DNA of 14,559 nt from Bacteroidales bacterium (GCA_007132825.1 SLNX01000161.1:1-14559); one strand, 5' to 3'; counted from the stretch's first letter, positions 6,697-13,593 are shown. The notes: generated from the letters alone by a model not told the origin. Numbers and translations are program-made.

Positions 6697-8106
6697 TTAA
6701 TCGATCACCTTCAAACCAAGTTTGCGACCCTCCTCCAGCATCAATTCCAATGCTTCTTCCCTGTTATTATTAATATCCCCTTCGAGGATCGCCTCCCTGA
6801 TGGCGGTTTTTATCAGGCCTACCTCTTTTGATGGGGGTATGCCGAATGATTTCATAATATCTTCACCCGACACGGGAGGTTGCCAGTTGCGCAGCCGGTC
6901 TTTTTCTTCCGTTTGCCTGAGCTTTGTTCGCACCATTTCAAAATTAGCGAGAAAGCGCTTTACTTTGTCGGGATTTCCGGATGTGATGTCCGCTTCACAA
7001 AGCATCATCAAATCATCAATGTCATCACCGGCCTCAAAAAGAAGGCGTCTTAATGCGCTATCGGTAACGATCTCCTCTACAAGGGCAATCGGACGCAAAT
7101 GAAGCAACACCAGTTTCTGTACGTAACGCATCTTCTCATTCATCGGCAGTTTCAGACGTTTAAAAATTTGCTTCACCATTTTTTGTCCGACAAACTCATG
7201 TCCGTGAAAGGTCCAACCGGTGTCTTTATCAAACCGTTTGGTTTGCGGTTTGGCAATGTCATGAAGCAATGCAGCCCATCTTAGCCATAGGTCATTTGTG
7301 CGCATGGCCAATTTGTCAAGGACCTGCATCGTATGGTAAAAATTATCTTTGTGAGCTTTCCCGTCAACCACTTCAACCCCGTGCAAATCGTCAACCTCAG
7401 GGAAGAAATGCTGCAGCAGACCTGAAGCGCGCAGCGTCTTAATACCCTTACCTGGTGTATCAGAAAGCATGATCTTGTTGAATTCATCCATGATCCTTTC
7501 AATGGAAACAATCTGCAAGCGATGGGCATTCTTCTGTATTGCCCTGAATGAATTTTGCTCAATTTCAAAATCAAGCTGAACGGCAAACCTGACCGCACGC
7601 ATCATTCGCAACGGATCATCAGAATAGGTCACATCGGGGTCCAAAGGCGTTCTTATCACGCCAGCCTTTATGTCATCGAGGCCACCAAACAGATCGATCA
7701 CGGTGCCGTAATCCTGTTTGTTTAAGCTGATCGCCAATGAGTTTATGGTAAAATCACGTCTGTGAATATCATCTTTTAGTGTGCCATCTTCCACAATTGG
7801 CTTGCGTGAATCTTCGCGGTATGATTCCTTTCGCGCTCCAACAAACTCAATCTCGTAGCCCTGATAATTGAGCATGGCGGTACCAAAGTTTTTATATACT
7901 TTTAAGTGTCTGCGCCTGCCAAATTGTTCAGCAACCATTGCAGCAAGTTCTACTCCGCTTCCCACCACTACAATGTCGATATCCGACGAAGGTCTCTCCA
8001 GGTAAAGGTCACGGACCCATCCACCTACAACATAAACAGGCTTCTGAAGTTTTGCGGCAACTTCCGAAACTGTTTTCAAAACAATGTTATTCAGATGTTC
8101 TTTCAA
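6697..8106 (-). CDS. cca: CCA-adding / poly(A) polymerase-family tRNA nucleotidyltransferase with HD domain
   Basis: Class II nucleotidyltransferase, most likely adding or repairing the 3' CCA of tRNA. The 469-residue protein has the head-domain motif VVGGWVRD (26-33) with catalytic DIDI (42-45), the RRDFTINSLA motif (116-125), DPLRMMRAVRFA (164-175), and an HD phosphohydrolase domain with LLHDIAKPQTK (280-290; His282, Asp283) preceded by a second histidine group near 252-258. An HD domain is also present in E. coli-type Cca, although the overall sequence resembles the PcnB/YhhQ-like Bacteroidetes proteins, so a poly(A) polymerase role cannot be excluded. The start is TTG: an in-frame TAA (8119-8121) is just four codons upstream and no Met occurs before the catalytic motif, and KEHLNNIV is a normal-looking N-terminus. 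It lies 21 nt after the Sua5-type gene. Confidence 0.92.
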   Translation of the reverse strand: MKEHLNNIVLKTVSEVAAKLQKPVYVVGGWVRDLYLERPSSDIDIVVVGSGVELAAMVAEQFGRRRHLKVYKNFGTAMLNYQGYEIEFVGARKESYREDSRKPIVEDGTLKDDIHRRDFTINSLAISLNKQDYGTVIDLFGGLDDIKAGVIRTPLDPDVTYSDDPLRMMRAVRFAVQLDFEIEQNSFRAIQKNAHRLQIVSIERIMDEFNKIMLSDTPGKGIKTLRASGLLQHFFPEVDDLHGVEVVDGKAHKDNFYHTMQVLDKLAMRTNDLWLRWAALLHDIAKPQTKRFDKDTGWTFHGHEFVGQKMVKQIFKRLKLPMNEKMRYVQKLVLLHLRPIALVEEIVTDSALRRLLFEAGDDIDDLMMLCEADITSGNPDKVKRFLANFEMVRTKLRQTEEKDRLRNWQPPVSGEDIMKSFGIPPSKEVGLIKTAIREAILEGDINNNREEALELMLEEGRKLGLKVID

Positions 8107-8127
8107 AAAATAAAAATTTTATCGAAA

Positions 8128-8697
8128 TCAATTTCTCAATACCCTGATCTCACCATTGGCATCTATCTTCACGATGGTAGAAGGTTTCGGTCGCGTTATG
8201 ATATTCTGTTCGATTGGTACAATGTAATCAACCGACTCCTTGATCTGATCAGATACAGCCCTGTAAGAGAAGGGCAGCGATCCGCCACTGATGTTTGCAG
8301 AGGTTGAAACAATGGGTCTGTTAAAAGCTTCCAGCAGCTCCTGGCAAAAGGGATGATCCGGAATCCGTATTGCTACCGATCCATCATCAGCAATCACATT
8401 CCTTGCAAGGTTCCTCCCGTCCGGATAAATAATGGTCAGCGGTTCGGAAATGCTTGATTGGAGTTCCAGGGCAATGTAAGGAACCTCTTTTACATATTTT
8501 TCAAGCATCTCAAGATTGCTGACAAGAATAATGAAAGACTTGTCTGCTATCCGTTCCTTGATCCGGTAAACTTTATCGACAGCCTTGGCATTGGTGGCGT
8601 CGCAACCAAGGCCCCATATTGTATCGGTTGGATACAATATGGTACCTCCACGCATCATCACGGAAACAATTTCCTCCAAATGATAATCCTTACTCAT
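8128..8697 (-). CDS. L-threonylcarbamoyladenylate synthase, Sua5/YciO/YrdC family
   Basis: Makes threonylcarbamoyl-AMP from threonine, bicarbonate and ATP, the first step of t6A37 formation in tRNAs reading ANN codons. The 189-residue single YrdC domain has YPTDTIWGLGC (22-32), the basic YRIKER segment (44-49), the EPLTIIYP strand (85-92), SVAIRIPDHP (107-116), STSANISGG (131-139) and PSTIV (172-176). The short form without a C-terminal Sua5 domain corresponds to TsaC-like enzymes; YciO paralogues are similar, so the exact name is left open. I chose ATG at 8697. The frame extends to a TTG at 8712, but those five residues (MIVLH) are not expected. It probably starts the transcript that carries the nucleotidyltransferase 21 nt downstream. 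It is separated from dapD by 195 nt of AT-rich sequence that contains an exact -7 box. Confidence 0.92.
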   Translation of the reverse strand: MSKDYHLEEIVSVMMRGGTILYPTDTIWGLGCDATNAKAVDKVYRIKERIADKSFIILVSNLEMLEKYVKEVPYIALELQSSISEPLTIIYPDGRNLARNVIADDGSVAIRIPDHPFCQELLEAFNRPIVSTSANISGGSLPFSYRAVSDQIKESVDYIVPIEQNIITRPKPSTIVKIDANGEIRVLRN

Positions 8698-8781
8698 ATG
8701 CAAAACAATCAAACAATTTTAAAAATAAAACTATAATCCGAAACAATTGCAATATCTGCTTTTACATAAGCTTGCGCCCTG

Positions 8782-8789
8782 CAAAAATA
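8782..8789 (-). promoter_or_regulatory. Putative -7 box for the Sua5-cca transcript
   Basis: The minus strand reads TATTTTTG, an exact TAnnTTTG, 84 nt before the ATG at 8697. No clear TTTG is found at the -33 distance (only TTTTCAG near 8806-8812). The rest of the 195-nt gap (8698-8892) is AT-rich and shows no other gene. It contains one AT-only 12-base palindrome at 8817-8828 that lacks the GC stem of a terminator. Confidence 0.35.
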
Positions 8790-8892
8790 AGCTTTAAGAT
8801 AAGGTCTGAAAAAAATATTTTTAAAAATTATGGGATAATGAACATATTCCAATAACTTTCAAGACGTTAGAAAAAAGATGACGAGATGTTGG

Positions 8893-9708
8893 TCATACTT
8901 GCACGCCATGGGTCCTTAAAGCGTCGTTGAGGCTTGTTTTCCTATCGGTGCTTTCCTTTCTTTTCCCGATAATCAGCGCACAAGGCACGTAATAGGTACC
9001 TGCCGCGAATTTCTTTGGCAAACTGCCCGGGATCACCACTGAACGCTCCGGAACATATCCCTGGAATTCTTTCACTTCATTTCCGCTAACATCAAGAATA
9101 CGGGTTGATGCAGTAAGTACTACATTGGCCCCCAATACTGCCTCCTTACCGACACGAACGCCTTCAACTACAATCGATCTTGATCCGATAAAAGCGTAGT
9201 CCTCGATTATGACAGGAGCCGCCTGGACCGGTTCGAGAACACCCCCGATGCCCACTCCCCCGCTAAGATGAACCCCTTTACCAATTTGGGCACAACTTCC
9301 CACTGTGGCCCAGGTGTCGACCATGCTTCCGCTGCCAACGTAAGCCCCAATGTTCACATATGAGGGCATCATAATAACATCTTTATCCAGAAATGCACCA
9401 TATCTTGCAATGGCATGGGGTACTACGCGCACACCAAGTTTTTCGTAACCTTTCTTAAGGGGGATCTTGTCATGAAACTCCAAAGGCCCGGCTTCCATCG
9501 TTTCCATTTTACGGAGTGGAAAATACAGTATAACAGCCTTCTTTACCCAGTCATTCACCCTCCATTTCCCATCGGCTTCTTCCGCGACCCGCAATTTTCC
9601 TTTATCCAAATACTCAATCGCATCAACAATTGCCGCCTGATGCGACTCCTGCTCCAGCAGTTCACGATGCTCCCAGGTCTCCTCAATTTTTGTCTTTAAG
9701 TCATTCAT
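8893..9708 (-). CDS. dapD: 2,3,4,5-tetrahydropyridine-2,6-dicarboxylate N-succinyltransferase
   Basis: Succinylates tetrahydrodipicolinate in the succinylase branch of meso-diaminopimelate and lysine synthesis, in the cytoplasm. The 271-residue protein has the usual length: a helical N-terminal domain (1-95), then left-handed beta-helix hexapeptide repeats from about 100 to 200, with the DapD signature region MVDTWATVGSCAQIGKGVHL (129-148) followed by SGGVGIGGVLEPVQAAPVIIED to 170. The C-terminal part has VPERSVVIPGSLP (219-231) and an NDALR tail. ATG at 9708 is the natural start (MNDLKTKIEETW). It is the first gene of the long minus-strand run; its upstream region holds the heptamer array and hairpin. 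Its presence argues that this organism uses the succinylase route, not the DapL aminotransferase route common in many Bacteroidetes. Confidence 0.97.
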   Translation of the reverse strand: MNDLKTKIEETWEHRELLEQESHQAAIVDAIEYLDKGKLRVAEEADGKWRVNDWVKKAVILYFPLRKMETMEAGPLEFHDKIPLKKGYEKLGVRVVPHAIARYGAFLDKDVIMMPSYVNIGAYVGSGSMVDTWATVGSCAQIGKGVHLSGGVGIGGVLEPVQAAPVIIEDYAFIGSRSIVVEGVRVGKEAVLGANVVLTASTRILDVSGNEVKEFQGYVPERSVVIPGSLPKKFAAGTYYVPCALIIGKRKESTDRKTSLNDALRTHGVQV

Positions 9709-9726
9709 GTAGCGGTGGTTTAGTTG

Positions 9727-9817
9727 TTTAGAGTTTAGAGTTTAGAGTTTAGAGTTTAGGGTTTAGGGTTTAATCATGTTAGATGTTAGAGGTTAGAGGT
9801 TTGAGGTTTGAGGTTGG
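9727..9817. repeat. Degenerate heptamer tandem array (13 units)
   Basis: Thirteen consecutive 7-base units remain in one phase over 91 bases: four TTTAGAG, two TTTAGGG, one TTTAATC, two ATGTTAG, one AGGTTAG, two AGGTTTG and one AGGTTGG. A degenerate unit (TTTAGTT plus one base) precedes it at 9719-9726. The plus strand is almost free of cytosine here (one C, at 9775). Adjacent units differ by one or two bases, as expected from repeated slippage or unequal exchange with gradual drift. It lies immediately upstream of the dapD start. Similar heptamer strings are, as I recall, seen in intergenic regions of other Bacteroidetes; the function is unknown. Confidence 0.9.
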
Positions 9818-9858
9818 ATTTTTATTTTTTCTAACATCAAACCTCCAACTTCCAACCT
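9790..9858. repeat. Imperfect hairpin made from heptamer units
   Basis: The last four units of the array (9790-9817) face a complementary arm at 9831-9858 (CTAACAT, CAAACCT, CCAACTT, CCAACCT) across a 13-base A/T loop. Base by base, 23 of 28 positions pair, one heptamer pair is perfect (9804-9810 with 9838-9844), and two more positions can form G-U pairs in plus-strand RNA. It could fold as a cruciform in DNA or as a stem in RNA. It is not followed by a simple T-run as in a standard terminator, and it lies between the dapD start and the likely dapD promoter box, so it may be in the dapD leader. Confidence 0.75.
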
Positions 9859-9934
9859 CGGGTTTGCCTAACCATCGTCTCTTGTGTCAATAATCCTGTC
9901 ATGGGTGTTTCATCTAATCATCTATTCATCCGGT

Positions 9935-9942
9935 CAAAGATA
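9935..9942 (-). promoter_or_regulatory. Putative -7 box for dapD
   Basis: The minus strand reads TATCTTTG, an exact TAnnTTTG. It is the only exact match on that strand between 9709 and 10015. If used, transcription would begin near 9928, giving a leader of over 200 nt that contains the hairpin and the whole heptamer array. No good -33 TTG is visible at 19-21 nt, which lowers confidence. Confidence 0.35.
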
Positions 9943-9993
9943 CCAAATTTTGTAAGCTCTTGGTCGATTGAGGAGGGCAATGAATATAATCCG

Positions 9994-10001
9994 TATCTTT
10001 G
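9994..10001 (+). promoter_or_regulatory. Likely -7 box for the ruvX-def-M16-methyltransferase operon
   Basis: TATCTTTG is an exact TAnnTTTG, 14 nt before the ATG at 10016. A TTG at 9968-9970 is 23 nt upstream, slightly longer than the usual 19-21 spacer. A start of transcription near 10006-10008 leaves a very short leader, and it explains why the longer open frame from 9968 should not be used as the ruvX start. Confidence 0.5.
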
Positions 10002-10015
10002 CGAAAAAATTCATC

Positions 10016-10444
10016 ATGGGCAGAATCATGGCCATAGATTATGGCAGAAAACGCGCCGGCATCGCCGTTACCGACGAGCTTCAGATGATCGCTGGCGGGT
10101 TATGCACTGTCCATGTTAAAGATATTATTCAGTTTCTTAAAGATTACATTGCAAAGGATCAAGTCGATTGCATTGTTGTTGGCGAACCTTTGGACATGCA
10201 AATGCGTGCATCAGAGGCCAGTCGATACATCGAGCCATTTGTGAAGCATTTGCGCAAACAATTCCCCGACATTTGTGTTACAAGAATGGATGAGCGCTAC
10301 ACTTCCAAAATGGCCATTCAAACAATGATTGATGCCGGGCTTAAAAAGAAGGCCAGGCAAAACAAGTCACTTGTTGACACCATAAGTGCAACTATCATCC
10401 TGCAATCTTATCTTGAAAAAACGGCAAATTCAAAGAAACAATGA
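10016..10444 (+). CDS. ruvX: Putative Holliday junction resolvase / pre-16S rRNA nuclease, YqgF family
   Basis: RNase H-like nuclease of the YqgF/RuvX family, implicated in 16S rRNA 5'-end maturation in E. coli and proposed as a Holliday junction resolvase. From the ATG at 10016 the protein is 142 residues, the family's normal size. Motifs are MAIDYGRKRAGIAVTD (5-20; catalytic Asp8), IVVGEP (53-58), DERYTSK (92-98) and the C-terminal catalytic DTISA (Asp121). The open frame reaches back to a TTG at 9968, adding 16 residues (RRAMNIIRIFAKKFI), but the family starts at MGRI and an exact promoter box lies within that extension. An internal ATG at 10028 is also possible. The stop overlaps the def start as ATGA, so it is the first gene of a translationally coupled operon. 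Confidence 0.93.
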   Translation: MGRIMAIDYGRKRAGIAVTDELQMIAGGLCTVHVKDIIQFLKDYIAKDQVDCIVVGEPLDMQMRASEASRYIEPFVKHLRKQFPDICVTRMDERYTSKMAIQTMIDAGLKKKARQNKSLVDTISATIILQSYLEKTANSKKQ

Positions 10445-11007
10445 GTGTTTTACCCATACTTGCCTACGGAGATCCGGTGCTGAGAGCCAAAGCCCGACCC
10501 ATCAACAAAGATTACCCTGACCTTGATCTTCTGATCAGTAACATGTGGGAAACGATGTACAAGGCCAGCGGGGTTGGTCTGGCAGCGCCCCAGGTGGGAG
10601 AAAGCATCAGGCTTTTCATTATTGATGCCAGTCCTTTCGGAGACGAAGAAGCCGAACTGGCTGATTTCAAGAAAGTATTTATCAATGCGGAGATAACTGA
10701 ATCATCGGGCAAGGATTATTCTTTCAATGAGGGTTGCCTGAGTTTTCCGGACCTGCGCGAGGACATTAAGCGTCCTCCTGTGATCAGAATGCGATACCAG
10801 GACGAAAGTTTCAAAACACATGAAGAAACTTTCTCGGGGCTGAAAGCCCGGATCATACAGCATGAATATGATCACATTGAGGGTGTTTTAATGGTTGACC
10901 GGATCACCCCTTTAAAGAAAACATTACTAAAAAGGAAGCTTCAGAATATTTCAAAAGGGAATATTTCCGTTGATTACCTGATGCGGTTTCCGTTAAGAAA
11001 GAGATGA
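10441..11007 (+). CDS. def: Peptide deformylase
   Basis: Removes the N-formyl group from nascent proteins at the ribosome. The 188-residue enzyme has all three metal-site motifs: GVGLAAPQVG (44-53), EGCLSFP (97-103, metal ligand Cys99) and QHEYDHIEG (140-148, ligands His141 and His145, catalytic Glu142). Length and motif spacing fit type I enzymes. Its ATG overlaps the ruvX stop and its stop overlaps the M16 protease start, both by the 4-nt ATGA arrangement. The stretch 65-78 (SPFGDEEAELADFK) is a longer acidic loop than in E. coli Def, as in other Bacteroidetes enzymes from memory. The identification is secure. Confidence 0.97.
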   Translation: MSVLPILAYGDPVLRAKARPINKDYPDLDLLISNMWETMYKASGVGLAAPQVGESIRLFIIDASPFGDEEAELADFKKVFINAEITESSGKDYSFNEGCLSFPDLREDIKRPPVIRMRYQDESFKTHEETFSGLKARIIQHEYDHIEGVLMVDRITPLKKTLLKRKLQNISKGNISVDYLMRFPLRKR

Positions 11008-12230
11008 GCTACCTGACCCACCGGTTATCGAATGGTATACGCCTTATTCACAAGCCTGAATCTACCCATGTGGCACATTGCGGTATCATGGTGGATGCAG
11101 GCTCGCGCGACGAAAGTCCTGAAGAACACGGGATCGCTCACTTCATTGAGCACGTGATATTTAAGGGTACAACCAAACGAAAAGCGTTTCACATACTGAG
11201 CCATATGGAAAATGTAGGTGGCGAGATCAACGCTTTTACCGGCAAGGAGGATACCTGTGTTTTTGCTTCATTCCTTTACCCTTACTATGAGCGCTGGTTT
11301 GATGTGGCTTCCGACATTCTGTTCCATTCTGTCTTTCCTGAAAAGGAGCTAAATAAGGAAAAAGAGATCATCATGGATGAGATCAATGCCTATCTTGACA
11401 GTCCGTCGGAACAGATTTTCGATGACTTTGATCAAATCATTTTTAACAGTCACCCGCTGGGAAGAGGCATTCTGGGCACGCCCGAAAGGATAAAAACCTT
11501 TAACCGGGAAATGGTTCAAAACTTCATGAAGCGTAATTACACCACCGAACAAATGGTGATATGTTCCGTGGGACGGATCGCTTTTGACCAGCTTGTCCGT
11601 CTGGCAGAAAAGTTCTTTGGGAGTCAGCCACAGTCAAACAGGCAGCATAACAGGCAAGTTTTTCAGACCTATAATCCCGAATCCAAACAGGTTGTACGCA
11701 CCAACCATCAAACACATTGTTTACTAGGCAATCAGGCCGACGGACTTTTCAGTTCACGAAAAACTGCCCTTTCATTACTGATCAACATTTTGGGCGGCCC
11801 CGGGTTGAATTCACGATTGAACATGTCTGTAAGGGAAAAACACGGTTTTTGTTACAACATTGAAAGCAATTTTCAGCCCTATTCTGATACTGGAATGGTT
11901 AACATCTATTTTGGAACGGACCCGGAATACACAAACAAGACCATTTCACTGATCCACAAGGAGCTTTCAGTCTTGCGAAACAAAAAGCTGGGGAGTTTGC
12001 AGATCAAGCGATCAAAAAACCAGTTGGTCGGCCAGCTTGCCATCGCATTTGAATCTAATCTCCATGATGTTTTATTCAACGGAAAGAATTTTTTACTGTT
12101 TGACAAAACGGACACCCTGGAGGAGATTCAAAAGCGAATAGAGGCGGTTACTGCAGGTGACCTGCTTGATATTGCCAATGATGTTTTTGACAAGAATTCA
12201 ATGAGCATGTTAATATACAAACCCGGTTAA
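11004..12230 (+). CDS. M16 family zinc metallopeptidase (PqqL/YmxG type)
   Basis: A 408-residue inverzincin-type peptidase. The zinc motif HFIEH is at 46-50 (catalytic Glu49) and the third ligand Glu126 follows exactly 76 residues after His50, matching the family pattern HxxEH-X76-E, so the site looks active. Residues 1-200 form the catalytic domain and about 200-400 the M16_C domain, including the R/Y-type substrate region near 265-285 (LNSRLNMSVREKHGFCYNI). No signal peptide is present, so it should act in the cytoplasm. The single short chain suggests a dimer, or a partner encoded elsewhere; no inactive M16 paralogue is adjacent. The start overlaps the def stop, and the methyltransferase gene follows after 2 nt. 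Substrate unknown. Confidence 0.93.
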   Translation: MSYLTHRLSNGIRLIHKPESTHVAHCGIMVDAGSRDESPEEHGIAHFIEHVIFKGTTKRKAFHILSHMENVGGEINAFTGKEDTCVFASFLYPYYERWFDVASDILFHSVFPEKELNKEKEIIMDEINAYLDSPSEQIFDDFDQIIFNSHPLGRGILGTPERIKTFNREMVQNFMKRNYTTEQMVICSVGRIAFDQLVRLAEKFFGSQPQSNRQHNRQVFQTYNPESKQVVRTNHQTHCLLGNQADGLFSSRKTALSLLINILGGPGLNSRLNMSVREKHGFCYNIESNFQPYSDTGMVNIYFGTDPEYTNKTISLIHKELSVLRNKKLGSLQIKRSKNQLVGQLAIAFESNLHDVLFNGKNFLLFDKTDTLEEIQKRIEAVTAGDLLDIANDVFDKNSMSMLIYKPG

Positions 12231-12232
12231 AA

Positions 12233-12874
12233 ATGGATTTTCTGCCAAAAGACATTGAAAACTATGCGGCGGCCATGTCGTTGCCCGAGAACGACGTTTT
12301 GAAGCGCCTAAACCGCGAAACGCACGCAAGAATATTAAAGCCAAGGATGTTATCGGGCCATTTGCAAGGGCTTTTACTGACATTTATCAGCAGGATGGTT
12401 CGCCCACAGACCATCCTGGAAATAGGCACTTATACCGGTTATTCGGCCTTATGCCTTGCTGAGGGGCTTCGCGAAGGGGGCAAGCTTCATACCATTGACC
12501 ATAATGAAGAGCTTGAAGAGTTTACCTCAAGGTACATAAAGGAGGCTGGTTACGGTAACCGGATCATTCAACATATGGGTGAGGCCATTGATATCATTCC
12601 CCAATTGGACATGACCTTTGACCTTGTATTCATTGATGCTGATAAAGAAAACTACGTCAATTACTTTAACATGGTGTTACCCAAAATGCCGAAGGGTGGT
12701 ATCATACTGGCGGATAATGCATTATGGAGCGGAAAGGTTTTGGCGAAGCCTGAAGAGATGGATTCCGAGACGGCAGGTGTTGCTTCTTTCAACGAGCATG
12801 TAAAGAAACATCCCGAAGTAAGAAACCTGTTGCTTCCTTTTCGTGATGGCATCATGATGCTGGAAAAGATTTAG
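12233..12874 (+). CDS. Class I SAM-dependent O-methyltransferase (COMT-like, Methyltransf_3)
   Basis: A 213-residue Rossmann methyltransferase of the catechol O-methyltransferase-like family. SAM motif I is ILEIGTYTGYSALCLAE (61-77), with a DH acid after strand 2 (89-90), the FIDADKENY motif (133-141) and the metal-binding LADNALWSG (159-167, with Asp161 and Asn162 matching the family's metal ligands). Members act on catechols and caffeoyl-CoA, and some bacterial members (TrmR/YrrM) methylate wobble hydroxyuridine in tRNA. The sequence alone does not decide. No signal peptide. It is the last gene of the ruvX-def-M16 operon (2-nt gap) and ends 3 nt before the end of a convergent gene. The tRNA enzymes elsewhere in the window make a TrmR-like role worth testing. 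Confidence 0.88.
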   Translation: MDFLPKDIENYAAAMSLPENDVLKRLNRETHARILKPRMLSGHLQGLLLTFISRMVRPQTILEIGTYTGYSALCLAEGLREGGKLHTIDHNEELEEFTSRYIKEAGYGNRIIQHMGEAIDIIPQLDMTFDLVFIDADKENYVNYFNMVLPKMPKGGIILADNALWSGKVLAKPEEMDSETAGVASFNEHVKKHPEVRNLLLPFRDGIMMLEKI

Positions 12875-12877
12875 GGA

Positions 12878-13582
12878 TTAAAACGGGTGCAATCCTATTT
12901 CCAGGCCGACACTGTATTTAGGAAGCTCCGGCAATGCGGATGAGTCGTTAAAGTGGTCAGACAGTTGATAGCTTCCTTTTATAACCAAATTGTTAAACCC
13001 CAGTCGGGCATTCAAGCCCCATGCAAAGGAGGCAGGATAATTCATTCCGCTTACCCGAACCCTGGTACTCAGGCCATCTTCTTCAAGAAAATATACGTGC
13101 CTTGTATGAAACACCCATGATGCATAAGCCCCAAAATCCAGAAACCGGCCAATGTAGTTTCCACGCTGGCCAAAATTTACACGCTTATAAAGGCCCAGTC
13201 CGGCATCCAGAAAAACAAGCTTCTCACTGTCTCTTTTGATATCGTCAGGCACCTCCTTGTCCTCTGTCTGTTTTATGTGAAAAGCATGGCGACGTGCAAT
13301 AATTTCGCTGCCGATTGAAAAAGTGTCGTTAAAGCGTCGTTTATATCTGTAACCATATTCGAGCGAACGGGAGCGCCCGTAGTGGATATCTGCACCACTG
13401 CTTTCAGGTGGTCCGATAATAAAATGGAGTCCCAGGAAACCGTGACTGAAGTGTTTTCTGTTCATCCCATACTCAGTATCGTGACTCTTTGGTGGCTCCT
13501 TAGCAATCACCACACGCTGAGCACTAAGTGATCCAAAAGACAGCAGAAACAAAACAAGGGACAAATATTTAATTTTCAACAT
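12878..13582 (-). CDS. Secreted or outer-membrane beta-rich protein, family not recognised
   Basis: A 234-residue protein starting with a clear signal peptide: KIK, a hydrophobic run (about 6-17), then SLSA with probable cleavage before Gln22. The mature part alternates aromatic and polar residues in short strands (for example GYRYKRRFN, FSIGSEII, FDFGAYASWVF, LVIKGSYQL) and ends in GLEIGLHPF. A terminal Phe and this pattern suggest a small outer-membrane beta barrel. I do not recognise a named family. The frame is open 30 codons further upstream, but that would place the signal peptide internally and overlap the protease gene, so I use the ATG at 13582. The gene lies 11 nt after the subtilase stop, so the two are probably co-transcribed. 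It ends 3 nt from the convergent methyltransferase gene; no strong terminator is visible between them. Confidence 0.8.
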   Translation of the reverse strand: MLKIKYLSLVLFLLSFGSLSAQRVVIAKEPPKSHDTEYGMNRKHFSHGFLGLHFIIGPPESSGADIHYGRSRSLEYGYRYKRRFNDTFSIGSEIIARRHAFHIKQTEDKEVPDDIKRDSEKLVFLDAGLGLYKRVNFGQRGNYIGRFLDFGAYASWVFHTRHVYFLEEDGLSTRVRVSGMNYPASFAWGLNARLGFNNLVIKGSYQLSDHFNDSSALPELPKYSVGLEIGLHPF

Positions 13583-13593
13583 ACACTGGTCTT

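Larger units (their letters stand above)
9709..10015. other. Divergent intergenic region between dapD and ruvX
   Basis: This 307-nt gap contains no convincing gene. Going left to right it holds an in-phase heptamer array (9727-9817), a T-rich loop (9818-9830), a complementary heptamer arm (9831-9858), about 75 nt of unremarkable sequence, and two exact TAnnTTTG boxes facing away from each other (minus strand 9935-9942, plus strand 9994-10001). The frame of ruvX stays open to a TTG at 9968, but that extension is probably untranslated because the plus-strand box lies inside it. Confidence 0.8.

Noticed and set aside
8817..8828. AT palindrome after dapD as a terminator
   Set aside because: The stem is made only of A and T, lacks a GC core and is not followed by a distinct T-run on the dapD strand; ordinary AT-rich intergenic sequence explains it.
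9727..9772. TTTAGGG units resembling a plant-type telomere repeat
   Set aside because: Only two TTTAGGG copies occur, next to drifting variants, in a dense bacterial gene context. The array is internal and short, so a chromosome end or eukaryotic origin is not supported.
9719..9858. CRISPR array
   Set aside because: Units are 7 bases and directly adjacent, with no spacers of 25-40 bases and no cas genes nearby.
9968..10015. Longer N-terminus for ruvX from a TTG at 9968
   Set aside because: The family starts at the MGRI equivalent (10016), and an exact promoter -7 box at 9994-10001 lies within the proposed extension.
12875..12895. Small inverted repeat (GGATT/AATCC) at the methyltransferase end
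   Set aside because: Only five base pairs with an 11-base loop and no T-run, mostly within the convergent coding end; too weak to call a terminator.
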